This document shows, piece by piece, positions 9,476 through 18,734 of a stretch of 64,000 nt of DNA. Position 1 is the stretch's first letter. Every line of letters begins with the position of its first letter. The position numbers were made by a program, and so were the translations under genes. The DNA is taken from contig NZ_FOTP01000002.1 of NCBI RefSeq assembly GCF_900114605.1, positions 434,001 to 498,000 on the forward strand, given 5' to 3'. The notes below the pieces were generated by a model. The model searched no databases and had not been told where the DNA came from. It worked only from the letters and a program-made list of their open reading frames with translations. This DNA comes from Bradyrhizobium sp. NFR13 (GTDB lineage: Bacteria > Pseudomonadota > Alphaproteobacteria > Rhizobiales > Xanthobacteraceae).

Positions 9476-10996
9476 TCAACTCCGTCGATGCACATTGAGC
9501 CGATGCTCGACGAATAGCGAATAGCGCGAGATGCCAAAGCACATCACGAAATACATGATGCCGGTGAAGGCAAAGCCGGTGAACAAGGTCGTCGGCGTCG
9601 ACCAGTTCGGATCGGCAAAGGATGCGCGGAGCTGACCGAGCAGATCGAATAGCGCAACGATGGACACCAGCGATGTATCCTTCAGCAGCGCGATGAAGCT
9701 GTTGACCAGACCGGGAATGACATGGCGCAACGCCTGCGGCATCACCACCAAACGCGTGGTCTTCCACCAGGATAGGCCCAGCGCACTCGCCGCCTCCGCC
9801 TGTCCGCGCGGGATTGCCTGCAATCCGCCGCGGATCACCTCGGCATTGTAGGCACCGGCAAACAGCGCGATGCCGATCAGCGCGCGCACGAGGCCATCGA
9901 CAGTGAAACTGCCCGGCAGGAACAGCGGCAGCATATAGGTCGCAAAGAACAATACGGTGATCAGCGGCACGCCACGCCAGAACTCGATGAAGGCGATTGA
10001 GAAGAGACGGATCAGTGGAATGGTCGAACGTCGTCCGAGCGCCAGCGCGATGCCAACGGGCATCGACGTCACGATGCCGGTGACCGATACCACCAGCGTC
10101 ACCAGCAGTCCGCCCCACAGCCGCGTATCGACAATCGGCAATCCGCCGCGATCGAGCCGCAGCAAAGCGATGACGGCGGCGATACCAATAAAGACGGAAA
10201 TCGTGTTCGCGAGCGCGCGCCAGCCGTTGCGGACATGGCCATTCAATAAGAAGACAAGCAGCGAGACGCTGATCGCGGTTGTCGCCAGTTCGAACCAGAC
10301 AGGCTTGCCGCGATTGACGCCTTCGTTCCGCAGCCAGTCGAACGGCAGCGCGACAAGCTGCAGCCCCTCTCCGAATGCCACGATGCCGTTGCCAATCAGC
10401 GTGAGCGGGTAACCGATGACAATAACATCGGACAGAAGACCCACACCCCGAAGCCAGCGGCCGATATCCATAAAGTGGACCGCGACGGCTGACAGAAAAT
10501 CCGCGGCCCAACTGATTCCGAAGCCATTGATGCCACCACCATACAGCAGGAAGAACGCCACGACGGGGAAGGCAAGGAAGAACAGTCCGGCATTTACGCT
10601 CTTCGCGGGCAGACGCGGGATCAGGAGCGGCAGAAGTAACAGTGCACCAAGCAGGAATGTCAGATTGACACGCCAGCGTTCCGGCTCGGGATAAAAGCCG
10701 TAGATGAACTGCGTGAACTTGGCCTGCACGAACGGCCAGCAGGCGCCCACGGCATGACCAGTATTCTCCGGCAGGCACGCCGTACGGTCCTGCCCCTGCC
10801 AGACGGCGTCAATCAGCAGGAACCGTATCGTGGGAACGATGGTGAACCACAGCAGCAACAGGCTGACGACAGTCAGCAGAATATTAGTCGGCGAATTCAG
10901 TAGCCGCGTCTGTATGAAGCCGATGAAACCCGAGCTGCGCACCGGCGCGGCCCGATCCGGGATCAACTCTTTCGCAACGAAGCTGGTGTCGCTCAT
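9476..10996 (-). CDS. aapM: General L-amino acid ABC transporter, permease AapM (enlarged)
   Basis: Membrane subunit of the Aap importer, HisMQ family. The C-terminal permease core has the EAA loop (EAASALGLSWWKTTRLVVMP) that docks onto AapP. At 506 residues it is about 120 longer than the roughly 385-residue rhizobial AapM I know. The extra length lies in the N-terminal half (roughly residues 100-240) and is rich in hydrophobic segments, so several additional membrane helices are likely. It starts in a 4 bp overlap with the end of aapQ, indicating coupled translation. Confidence 0.93.
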   Translation of the reverse strand: MSDTSFVAKELIPDRAAPVRSSGFIGFIQTRLLNSPTNILLTVVSLLLLWFTIVPTIRFLLIDAVWQGQDRTACLPENTGHAVGACWPFVQAKFTQFIYGFYPEPERWRVNLTFLLGALLLLPLLIPRLPAKSVNAGLFFLAFPVVAFFLLYGGGINGFGISWAADFLSAVAVHFMDIGRWLRGVGLLSDVIVIGYPLTLIGNGIVAFGEGLQLVALPFDWLRNEGVNRGKPVWFELATTAISVSLLVFLLNGHVRNGWRALANTISVFIGIAAVIALLRLDRGGLPIVDTRLWGGLLVTLVVSVTGIVTSMPVGIALALGRRSTIPLIRLFSIAFIEFWRGVPLITVLFFATYMLPLFLPGSFTVDGLVRALIGIALFAGAYNAEVIRGGLQAIPRGQAEAASALGLSWWKTTRLVVMPQALRHVIPGLVNSFIALLKDTSLVSIVALFDLLGQLRASFADPNWSTPTTLFTGFAFTGIMYFVMCFGISRYSLFVEHRLNVHRRS

Positions 10997-12204
10997 GCGC
11001 CCGTGCTCCGCGAGATCCGCCAGCCATAAACGCTCATGAGCGCACTCGTGAACAGCGAGATGGCCAGATAGACCGCCATTGTCATGGCGATGATTTCGAT
11101 CGCCTGCCCTGTCTGGCTCAGGGTGGTGCCGGCAAACACCGAAACGAGATCGGGATAGCCGATAGCGACGGCCAGCGACGAGTTCTTGGTGAGGTTGAGA
11201 TACTGGTTGGTGAGTGGCGGCAGGATCACGCGCATCGCCTGAGGCACCACGATCAGTCGCAGCGTTGCACCCCGGCTGAGTCCGAGCGACGCGCCTGCTT
11301 CTGTTTGCCCCTTATGCACCGACTGGACTCCCGCGCGCACGATCTCGGCGATGAAGGCGGCGGTGTAGGTCGAGAGCGCCAGTGTCAGCGCGACAAATTC
11401 TGGCAGCACACGCAGACCGCCTGAAAAATTAAAACCTCTCAGCACCGGATACTCGAATGTCACGGGTTTGCCGAGCACAAGCGCCGTCAGAAGTGGCAAG
11501 CCGACCAGCAAGCCCAAGGTGATCGGCCAGACGGCTATCACACGCCCCTTGGCAAAGAGCTGCTGTCGCGCATAGACGCGCAAGACCAGCGCGGCGATGA
11601 TCGCGACGATTACAGCGACCGCGAACGGCGTGAAGGCCTCCGTTCCGATCGGCTTCGGTAATCCAAAGCCGCGATTGCTGAGAAAGAAACTGTCCAGCAC
11701 CGAGATGCTCTGCCGCGGCTGCGGCAAGGTAGCGAGCACGGCGAGATACCAGAACAGGATCTGGAACAGCAGCGGCAGGTTACGGATCAGTTCGACATAG
11801 CCGCCGGCGATGCGCGCCAGCAGCCAGTTCGGCGACATCCGGCCGAGGCCGACGATAAAGCCGATGATGGTCGCAAAGAAGATGCCGATCAGCGATACGA
11901 CCAGCGTGTTCACGAGGCCGACGAAGAACACCTGCAGATAGGTGTCCGATTCCGAATACGGGATCAGCGCCTGACTGACGGCGAAGCCCGCTGTATTTGA
12001 CAGGAAGCCGAAGCCGGATGCGATCTTCTGCGCGGCCAGATTGCTGCGCGCATTCTCGACGATCTCATAGCCAATCCAGACAAGGGCCGCGACGAACACG
12101 ACCTGGAGCACAAAGCCGCTCCAGCCCGCCTGCCCGCCCAGCGCGCGTCGCAATTTTGCGGCGAGCTGCAGCGGCGGTTTTCTGGCTTCGGTCGATGTCG
12201 CCAC
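10993..12204 (-). CDS. aapQ: General L-amino acid ABC transporter, permease AapQ
   Basis: Second membrane subunit of the Aap amino-acid importer, 403 residues, the usual AapQ length. A hydrophobic N-terminal helix is followed by a periplasmic segment, then the HisMQ permease core with the EAA loop (EAGASLGLSRGATLRLIVVP) that contacts the ATPase. It starts 14 bp after aapJ and overlaps aapM by 4 bp. Confidence 0.95.
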   Translation of the reverse strand: MATSTEARKPPLQLAAKLRRALGGQAGWSGFVLQVVFVAALVWIGYEIVENARSNLAAQKIASGFGFLSNTAGFAVSQALIPYSESDTYLQVFFVGLVNTLVVSLIGIFFATIIGFIVGLGRMSPNWLLARIAGGYVELIRNLPLLFQILFWYLAVLATLPQPRQSISVLDSFFLSNRGFGLPKPIGTEAFTPFAVAVIVAIIAALVLRVYARQQLFAKGRVIAVWPITLGLLVGLPLLTALVLGKPVTFEYPVLRGFNFSGGLRVLPEFVALTLALSTYTAAFIAEIVRAGVQSVHKGQTEAGASLGLSRGATLRLIVVPQAMRVILPPLTNQYLNLTKNSSLAVAIGYPDLVSVFAGTTLSQTGQAIEIIAMTMAVYLAISLFTSALMSVYGWRISRSTGA

Positions 12205-12218
12205 GGGCGATGATGCGC

Positions 12219-13235
12219 TCAGCGGATCGGCGGTGCGTATTGGATGCCGCCCTTGTTCCAGAGCTGGTTCAGTCCGCGCGAGATCCCCAGCTTAGAGCCA
12301 GCGCCGACATTGCGATCGAATACCTCGCCGTAGTTGCCGGTCGCCTTGATGATGCGCGCAAACCAGTCCTTGGTGAGGCCCAGCGTTTCGCCGAGATTGC
12401 CGTCGGTGCCGAAGATGCGCTTCAGCTCCGGCTTGTCGGATTTTGCCTGGTCATCGACGTTCTTCTGCGTAATGCCGAGCTCCTCCGCATTGATCATCGC
12501 GAACAGCGTCCAGCGCACCACATCCAGCCACTGATCGTCGCCATGGCGCACCAGTGGGCCGAGCGGCTCCTTCGAGATCACCTCAGGCAGCACGGCATGA
12601 TCTGCAGGCACGGTAAGCTTCAGGCGCTCGGCATAGAGCTGCGAGATATCAGCGGTGAACACGTCACAGCGCCCGGACTCATATGCCTTGATCGTCTCGT
12701 CGGCAGTCGAGAACGCGATGACCTCATACTTCATGTTGTTGCCCTTGAAATAGTCGGCAACGTTCTGCTCGTTGGTGGTGCCGGTCTGCAGGCAGATCGA
12801 GGCGCTGTTGAGTTCGAGCGCCGAGTTCACCTTGAGCGCCTTACGAACCAGGAAGCCCTGGCCGTCATAGTAGTTGATGCCGGCGAAGTTCACGCCAAGC
12901 GACGTATCGCGCGACAGCGTCCAGGTCGTATTGCGCGATAGCACGTCGATCTCGCCGGACTGCAAGGCAGTAAAGCGATCCTTTGCCGAGAGCGGCACAT
13001 ATTTCACCTTGGTCGCATCGTTGAAGATCGCCGCCGCAATTCCGCGGCACAGGTCGACGTCGAAGCCCACCCAGTTGCCCTTGTCATCCGGCGCCGAGAA
13101 GCCCGGCAGGCCCTGGGTCACGCCACAGGACAACATGCCGCGGTCCTTCACCGTCTTGAGCGTCTGCGCAGATGCGCCTTGCGCGGTCAGACCAGCGGCA
13201 AGAGCGAGAGAGAACATCAAGGTCGCGCGTTTCAT
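12219..13235 (-). CDS. aapJ: General L-amino acid ABC transporter, periplasmic binding protein AapJ
   Basis: Periplasmic solute-binding protein that captures amino acids for the Aap permease, 338 residues. The N-terminus is a Sec signal (MKRATLMFSLALAAG, cleavage after QGASA). The mature protein has the SBP_bac_3 fold with GFSAPDDKGNWVGFDVDLC and the ALQSGEIDVLSRNTTWT block. The ATG at 13235 has an AGAGG ribosome-binding site 7 nt upstream and an intact signal peptide; a frame extension to 13277 is not supported. It is the first gene of the operon, so its promoter should lie in the region shared with metC. Confidence 0.95.
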   Translation of the reverse strand: MKRATLMFSLALAAGLTAQGASAQTLKTVKDRGMLSCGVTQGLPGFSAPDDKGNWVGFDVDLCRGIAAAIFNDATKVKYVPLSAKDRFTALQSGEIDVLSRNTTWTLSRDTSLGVNFAGINYYDGQGFLVRKALKVNSALELNSASICLQTGTTNEQNVADYFKGNNMKYEVIAFSTADETIKAYESGRCDVFTADISQLYAERLKLTVPADHAVLPEVISKEPLGPLVRHGDDQWLDVVRWTLFAMINAEELGITQKNVDDQAKSDKPELKRIFGTDGNLGETLGLTKDWFARIIKATGNYGEVFDRNVGAGSKLGISRGLNQLWNKGGIQYAPPIR

Positions 13236-13573
13236 GTAAGGCCTCTTTGGGGACGTCAGGACGCTCGGTCGACGCAAAGAATTGAATGACGAGCCTACGG
13301 ATCAGTTCCATAGCCGTGAATGGCCCGACCGGAAAGGCGAACTACAGCAGAGACGATCTAAAAAGACCGGACGAATCAGCAGGAAATCGCAGATTTCGCG
13401 GCACGCCCCTCAACATGCCGCGGGGGGATCGCCGAGGTCCGCAACAGAGAACGATCAGCCAGCCGGGTCAAGGGGTTGACGGCCATCTTCCGTGTCCTCT
13501 TAGTGACGGAACCAGCCATTCGGCAACCGAGATGCCAATGGCCGTGCAACACCTGCAGACTGGCGGCCCCATT
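13236..13573. other. Divergent intergenic region between aapJ and metC
   Basis: About 340 bp holding the promoters of the leftward aap operon and rightward metC. I looked for a SAM-responsive riboswitch ahead of metC and for an EcfG promoter and found neither. A GGAAC at about 13507 is not followed by a correctly spaced -10 element. No gene is apparent. Confidence 0.5.
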
Positions 13574-14770
13574 ATGACAGCTTTGAACGACAATCACGGC
13601 ACCACCTCGCTCGACACGGACACCGTGATCGTCACCGCCGGCCGCGACACCAAATCGCAGAGGGGGTTCGTCAATCCGCCGGTCGTGCGCGGCTCTACGG
13701 TGCTTTATCCGACCGCCGACGACCTCCACGCGCATCGCGGCGAGTTTCAGTATGGGCGCCACGGCACGCCGACCACCAAGGCATTGCAGGAAGCGCTGAT
13801 GGCGCTGGAAGGCCCGAAATGTGCCGGCGTGGGGCTCGTGCCGTCGGGCCTCGCCGCGATCTCGACCGCCCTGCTCTCGGTGCTCAAGGCCGGCGATCAT
13901 CTCCTCGTCAGCGACAGTGCCTATCGACCGACACGCAATTTCTGCAACGGCATGCTGGCACGCTACGGCATCGAGACGACCTATTTCGATCCGCTGATCG
14001 GCGCAGGCATCGAAGCGTTGTTCAGGCCAAATACCCGCGCCGTCCTGGTCGAAGCGCCGGGCTCGCAATCATTCGAAATGCCGGATGTGCCTCTCATTGC
14101 CGGCATCGCGCATGTGCGCGGCGCGCTGGTGCTCGACGACAACACCTGGGCCACGCCCCTCTATCATCGCTCGCTCGAACAGGGCGTCGATATCAGCATC
14201 CAGGCGGCGACCAAATATATCGGCGGCCACTCGGACATCATGTTCGGCACCATCTCCGCCAATGATGCAGCGTGGCCGCTGATCAGCGAAGGCATCAGGC
14301 TGCTCGGGACATGCGCAGGCCCGGACGACGTCTTCCTCGCGCTGCGCGGGCTACGCACGATGTCGGTGCGCCTCGCCCATCATCAGCGCTCGGCGCTGGA
14401 GATGGCGCAGTGGCTGGAGACCCGCCCGGAAGTGCTGAAGGTGCTGCATCCCGCTTTGCCCAGCCATCCCGGTCACGCCATCTGGAAGCGCGACTTTACT
14501 GGTGCATCCGGTCTGTTCAGCATCATCCTGAAGCCATCGCCGCAAAAGGCCGTCGATGCCCTGCTCGACACCGTCAAGCTGTTCGGCATGGGATATTCCT
14601 GGGGCGGCTTCGAGAGCCTCGTCATCCCGTTCGACTGCTCGGACTATCGCAGTGCGACCAAGTGGGCGCCCGGCGGCCCCGCACTGCGATTCCATATCGG
14701 CCTGGAAAGCGTCGATGATCTGAAGGCCGACCTCGAACGGGGCTTTGCCGCGCTGAAGGCCATGCAATAG
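13574..14770 (+). CDS. metC: Cystathionine beta-lyase (PLP-dependent Cys/Met metabolism enzyme)
   Basis: PLP enzyme that cleaves cystathionine to homocysteine, ammonia and pyruvate in methionine synthesis. The 398 residues belong to the Cys/Met metabolism PLP family: GEFQYGRHGTPTT near the N-terminus, substrate-binding strands around VEAPGSQSFEMPD, cofactor Asp in LDDNTWATPL, and the PLP-lysine block QAATKYIGGHSDIMFGT. The closing YSWGGFESL block favours beta-lyase over gamma-synthase. ATG 13574 was chosen; in-frame starts at 13529 and 13535 are possible and no ribosome-binding site decides. Neighbouring cysK and the aap operon place sulfur amino-acid and amino-acid uptake genes together. Confidence 0.9.
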   Translation: MTALNDNHGTTSLDTDTVIVTAGRDTKSQRGFVNPPVVRGSTVLYPTADDLHAHRGEFQYGRHGTPTTKALQEALMALEGPKCAGVGLVPSGLAAISTALLSVLKAGDHLLVSDSAYRPTRNFCNGMLARYGIETTYFDPLIGAGIEALFRPNTRAVLVEAPGSQSFEMPDVPLIAGIAHVRGALVLDDNTWATPLYHRSLEQGVDISIQAATKYIGGHSDIMFGTISANDAAWPLISEGIRLLGTCAGPDDVFLALRGLRTMSVRLAHHQRSALEMAQWLETRPEVLKVLHPALPSHPGHAIWKRDFTGASGLFSIILKPSPQKAVDALLDTVKLFGMGYSWGGFESLVIPFDCSDYRSATKWAPGGPALRFHIGLESVDDLKADLERGFAALKAMQ

Positions 14771-14782
14771 CAAAGCAATTCG

Positions 14783-14815
14783 AAGCGGGCGCGAGCGATC
14801 TGCTCGCGCCCGCTT
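14783..14815. terminator. Perfect hairpin terminator between metC and the autotransporter gene
   Basis: A 14 bp perfect inverted repeat (AAGCGGGCGCGAGC and its complement) with a 5 nt loop starts 13 bp after the metC stop and ends 5 bp before the stop of the convergent gene. It should serve both directions. There is no strong U tract, so its termination strength is uncertain. Confidence 0.7.
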
Positions 14816-14819
14816 AATA

Positions 14820-17800
14820 TCACCAGATGAAGCGCGCGCCGGCCGAGAGCTGGTGGCTCACGGCATTGCTGCGATATTCGCCATTGTAAGCTGTGAATAT
14901 CCGGAATGATTCGGTCCGCCAGCCCGAGAGCTTGGCCCCTACCTGCGCCGCGTTGCGTCCGGGCTGCGCAGCCGAAACAAGGAACGCCTCGTCCAGCAAT
15001 GCGGCCTGGCTCACGAGCGTGGTGTCGCGCAGGTCGTAACCCCAGCCGAGCTTCACTTCGGGCATCAGCGTGGTGCCGTCCAGCGTCCGCAGCGGCGCGC
15101 TGAGCGCGACACCGGCGGTGGTGGTCAGCTTGTCATAGGTCTGCGCGGCATAAACGAGCCCGAAGGGCAACTGGCTTTCGCTGTAGCCGTCGCGTCGGAA
15201 GCCCTGCCAGCTGATGCCGGCAAACGGTTTCAGCACCACATTCGCCGCCAGCGGAATCCGGTAGCCAGCTTCCAGCGAGGTACCGACACCAATGCCGTTG
15301 GTGCTACCTTGTAGCGCCGACGAGGTCAGCAATATCTGGCGGGTGGTCGAAATCTGGCTGGGACCGGCCGCGACACGGAGGTCCACCACCGCAGCGCCGG
15401 GCGTCCAGCTGGCATAGAGCGCCCCGGCATAGGTGTCGGACGTGCCGCGGATATCGGTGCTGGTCGCTGAAGTACGTGCAAAGCCGAATGCAGCACCGGC
15501 GGTCAGGTTTGCCGAGAACAACCGATCGGCGCCCAGGGTAAAACCACCGCTAACCGACTTGGAGCCAGCGAGATCACCGGAGTCCCCGACCCGGCTGCTG
15601 CGGCCGAAACCCTGGCCCCAGACACTCCAGCCGTTCTGCACACGCTCCACAGGAGCAAAGCTGGCAAAGGCATTCATTGCCGAGGTGGTTTCAGCGCTCA
15701 TGACGTTACGGCCGGCATAAGACAGCGCGAAGGATTGCGCGGTGCCGTTCTGGCCCTGCTCCGCGCCGAGCGCGAGCGTATCCTGACGATCACCGAGAGC
15801 GTCCAGGAATCCGGAGAACGCCTGCAGAGGGGCACTGGATATCGCTGGCTGACCGGGACCCCCGAGCTGCGACAGCGCCTTGTCGTATTGTGCTTCGGTA
15901 TCGAGGTTGTAGAGCGCGTCGAATAGTGCCTTCTCCGCTACGCTTGGCATCACGCCGGAGTCTGCGCGTTCCTTGTCGAGAATGCTGGCTACCGAGAGCT
16001 GCGTGGTGCCGAGCTGGCCGGCATTGGCAAGCTCGGTAAAGCTGACCGGCGTCACCGCCAGTGTGATCGCGGTCGTGCCATAAATGAGGTCGAAGCGGCC
16101 ATTAGCCGGCAAGCCCGAGGTCGGCTGTACCAGGGTCGAGAAGGTGCCCGCGGTGCGCGCGCCGTTCTGTGCTTGTACGAAGGCGAATTCGGTACCGATG
16201 GCCGGCGTGTAGTTGCTGACGGTGCCGACACTGCCGCGCAACACTGGCGTGAGGGTACCGGCGGCATAGAACACGTTGCCGGCGCCGGTCACGTAGATCT
16301 TGTCATAGGTGTTGGGACCGCCCGGCACCTTCAGCGTGCCGTCGATGTCGATCCGGGTGACGGCAGTCGAAGTCAGCGTGACATTGCCGTTGAAGGTCAG
16401 CGAGCCCACCGAATTGCCGGACAGCACGGTGCCGGGCGCAACCGCGCCGTTGGCGATCAGGTCGCCGATATTCGCCATCTTGCCCGGCGACAGCGTGCCG
16501 GCGATGGTGGTGCTTCCGTTGATGGTGCCGAAACCGGCCAGCGTCGCGGGCTGCGCCACGCTGAGACTGTTGCCGGAGGACATGCTGAGCGTGCCGTCCA
16601 CAGCCAGCGTTCCCAACGCGGCGAAAACATTCCCGCCCGCATTGGTGCGGCCGGAGATCGACAGGATGCCGTCGCCCGACTTGGTGAAATCGCCCTGCGT
16701 ATTGAGCAATTGGCTCCAATAAGTTGTGGTATTCGCCGCAACCGGAACATTGGTATTGGCGGCTAGCGTGGTCGGGCCATCGGTGGCGCGGTCGAGCCGG
16801 ATCAGACCATAACCAAACGTCGCGTCGACGCCGGGTGCGCCGAGATCCTCGGTGGTCGCAAACAGCAAATGGGACAGGTCTTGTGCGTTATAGGTCGGGT
16901 TGGCCTGGATCAGGACTGCGATGGCGCCGGACACCGTGGGCGCCGCCATCGAGGTTCCCTGCAGTGCTGCGTAGGTGTTGTCAGGCACCGTCGAATAAAC
17001 GCCGAGATTGTTTTTCTGATCGCCTCCGGGAGCGGCAACGCACCAGCTCGCCGTTACGCCGCAGTAATTCGAGTAATAAGCTGCGGTCTTGTCGCTTCCG
17101 ACCGACATCACGCCGATGATCAAGCCATTCTGGTTCTGAAAGCTCGAGAGATTGGCACCCGTGCGTTCGTCGTCATAAACGCCGGTATTGGCATGGGCTG
17201 GTTGAATATAGGGATACAGCGCCATTCCACTCGGATTACGCCCGGCGACAGGATTGTCTTCGCGGTCGTTGCCCGTGGCGGCGACAATGATCTTGCCAGC
17301 GTGCAACACGTTCAGGATCGACTGGGCCTCGGCCTGGCTTGGCAGGGTATTCGACCACACGGTCTGAGGTGGCGCGCCGTCGGGCACGCTGGGCCCGTAG
17401 CTCGCATTGTAGACCATGACTCCTTGAAGCGACGCGAAATAGTCGAGCGGCGCGGCATTGCTGTCGATTCCCGGCGCATAGCCATAGGGAGCCTTGTTCG
17501 CGACAATCGTGCGGATCGGAATCACCGTGGCGTCATAAGCGACGCCATGCATATCGACATTATCGAATTTTTGCGCGGCGATGATGCCTGCAACATGGGA
17601 CCCGTGGCTGTCTTTCGCGTTGGGGTTCTGAGGGTCGACGATCGTTTGCGGCGAGAACTGCGTCGGATCGTAGGTACCGCCATTCTGGACCAGGAAGTTA
17701 CGGCCGAGCGCAATATTCAACTTGTTGATAAGCGCGGCATTTGTCGTATCGAAGCCGCTATCGCCGACCGCGACCGTAACACCGCTGCCGGTAAAGCCCC

Positions 17801-18407
17801 GATTATAAGCGCCCTGCGCGCCGATCATCGTCAGATTCCAGGTCTGATCATGGGTGGAGGGCATCGGGACCGGCAGGTTCGGCGAATTGTTTACCGCCTG
17901 CGTAACGTTCTGATAGGCCGACTGCCCGAGCCCAGAAGCACTTGCCGTGCGCGTCGCCATCACCTGCGCCGCGTTGGGCGCGAGCATCATCGGTTGCCCG
18001 GAGGTCAATACGCCGAGTTCGGCTGCGGTGGCGAGATCACGACGCAGCGCCGGCGCCAGACGCGACGCCTGATAAACGACAGCGTCGCGCAATTTGGGAT
18101 CTTGATAGGTGGCCTCATAGACCCCTGCAATCAGGTCGAGGTCGCCCTGTCGAAACGCTGCAGAAAGCTCGCGTTGAATTTTCTCAACCGCTTGTACGGA
18201 ATATGACGACTTGAGCTTGGCGACTGCGAGCGCGTCCTTCCTGCCCTGTCCATCTGCGGCGTGACCCAGAGCTGGAACGCAAAGGCTGCTCAGAAGTGTT
18301 GAGCAAAGAAACAGTTTTGTGAAGTTAGACGACCCCCGACAAATCCCCTCAGCGCCCACAGAAACCCGCTCCTCTAATTCCCAGATAGCTTCACGCCCGA
18401 CGCCCAA
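14820..18407 (-). CDS. Subtilisin-like autotransporter serine protease
   Basis: Type V secreted S8 protease, 1195 residues. After an extended N-terminus there is a signal segment (FTKLFLCSTLLSSLCVPALGHA, split here as residues 29-50). The subtilase domain (about 190-540) has an intact catalytic triad: Asp216 in VAVGDSG, His268 in DSHGSHVAG and Ser486 in QGTSMAAP, with oxyanion-hole Asn380. A Gly/Thr-rich beta-helical passenger with an autotransporter-associated repeat follows. The C-terminal 280 or so residues form the beta-barrel, starting near WSVWGQGFG and ending in the aromatic GARFIW required for outer-membrane insertion. The exact start is uncertain because the region before the signal peptide is long. 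The substrate is unknown; roles in adhesion, processing of surface proteins or nutrition are all possible. Confidence 0.93.
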   Translation of the reverse strand: MGVGREAIWELEERVSVGAEGICRGSSNFTKLFLCSTLLSSLCVPALGHAADGQGRKDALAVAKLKSSYSVQAVEKIQRELSAAFRQGDLDLIAGVYEATYQDPKLRDAVVYQASRLAPALRRDLATAAELGVLTSGQPMMLAPNAAQVMATRTASASGLGQSAYQNVTQAVNNSPNLPVPMPSTHDQTWNLTMIGAQGAYNRGFTGSGVTVAVGDSGFDTTNAALINKLNIALGRNFLVQNGGTYDPTQFSPQTIVDPQNPNAKDSHGSHVAGIIAAQKFDNVDMHGVAYDATVIPIRTIVANKAPYGYAPGIDSNAAPLDYFASLQGVMVYNASYGPSVPDGAPPQTVWSNTLPSQAEAQSILNVLHAGKIIVAATGNDREDNPVAGRNPSGMALYPYIQPAHANTGVYDDERTGANLSSFQNQNGLIIGVMSVGSDKTAAYYSNYCGVTASWCVAAPGGDQKNNLGVYSTVPDNTYAALQGTSMAAPTVSGAIAVLIQANPTYNAQDLSHLLFATTEDLGAPGVDATFGYGLIRLDRATDGPTTLAANTNVPVAANTTTYWSQLLNTQGDFTKSGDGILSISGRTNAGGNVFAALGTLAVDGTLSMSSGNSLSVAQPATLAGFGTINGSTTIAGTLSPGKMANIGDLIANGAVAPGTVLSGNSVGSLTFNGNVTLTSTAVTRIDIDGTLKVPGGPNTYDKIYVTGAGNVFYAAGTLTPVLRGSVGTVSNYTPAIGTEFAFVQAQNGARTAGTFSTLVQPTSGLPANGRFDLIYGTTAITLAVTPVSFTELANAGQLGTTQLSVASILDKERADSGVMPSVAEKALFDALYNLDTEAQYDKALSQLGGPGQPAISSAPLQAFSGFLDALGDRQDTLALGAEQGQNGTAQSFALSYAGRNVMSAETTSAMNAFASFAPVERVQNGWSVWGQGFGRSSRVGDSGDLAGSKSVSGGFTLGADRLFSANLTAGAAFGFARTSATSTDIRGTSDTYAGALYASWTPGAAVVDLRVAAGPSQISTTRQILLTSSALQGSTNGIGVGTSLEAGYRIPLAANVVLKPFAGISWQGFRRDGYSESQLPFGLVYAAQTYDKLTTTAGVALSAPLRTLDGTTLMPEVKLGWGYDLRDTTLVSQAALLDEAFLVSAAQPGRNAAQVGAKLSGWRTESFRIFTAYNGEYRSNAVSHQLSAGARFIW

Positions 18408-18734
18408 ACGACAGAGCTGATTCGTGCAACACGACGTGCGATCAAGCCGGATTCCCCATCCAATGACCTGCGCGCCGCTAACGCTCTTTTAGATCAGCCC
18501 AGAAATGTTTGGACATCGATTTCCGGCACAGCTACAGCCCGGCGAAGCGCTTTCCATTGATCCTGCGTCTCAAGTTGGCGTTGCTGCTACGTGATTGCTT
18601 CGGTGGCATCGCGGCACTGGCGGCAATTCGGTAATGCGCCCGGTGATTTGCCCGACGTTGGGCGGCGAGAGCTTCGATTCGATATCCATCTGAGAATAAA
18701 CGCTTCATTTCAAACATCCGCTCAGCAAGCCCCC
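18408..18734. other. Divergent intergenic region, autotransporter / AraC regulator
   Basis: About 330 bp between two divergent genes. An upstream frame for the AraC gene extends into it but reads as spurious Arg/His-rich sequence. I see no repeats or clear operator. The promoters of both genes must lie here, which makes control of the protease by the adjacent regulator possible. Confidence 0.45.

Noticed and set aside
13236..13573. SAM-responsive riboswitch ahead of metC
   Set aside because: No convincing conserved core or pseudoknot could be found by eye.
16869..18206. A 445-codon plus-strand frame opposite the autotransporter
   Set aside because: Shadow of the subtilase domain, which has an intact catalytic triad on the minus strand.
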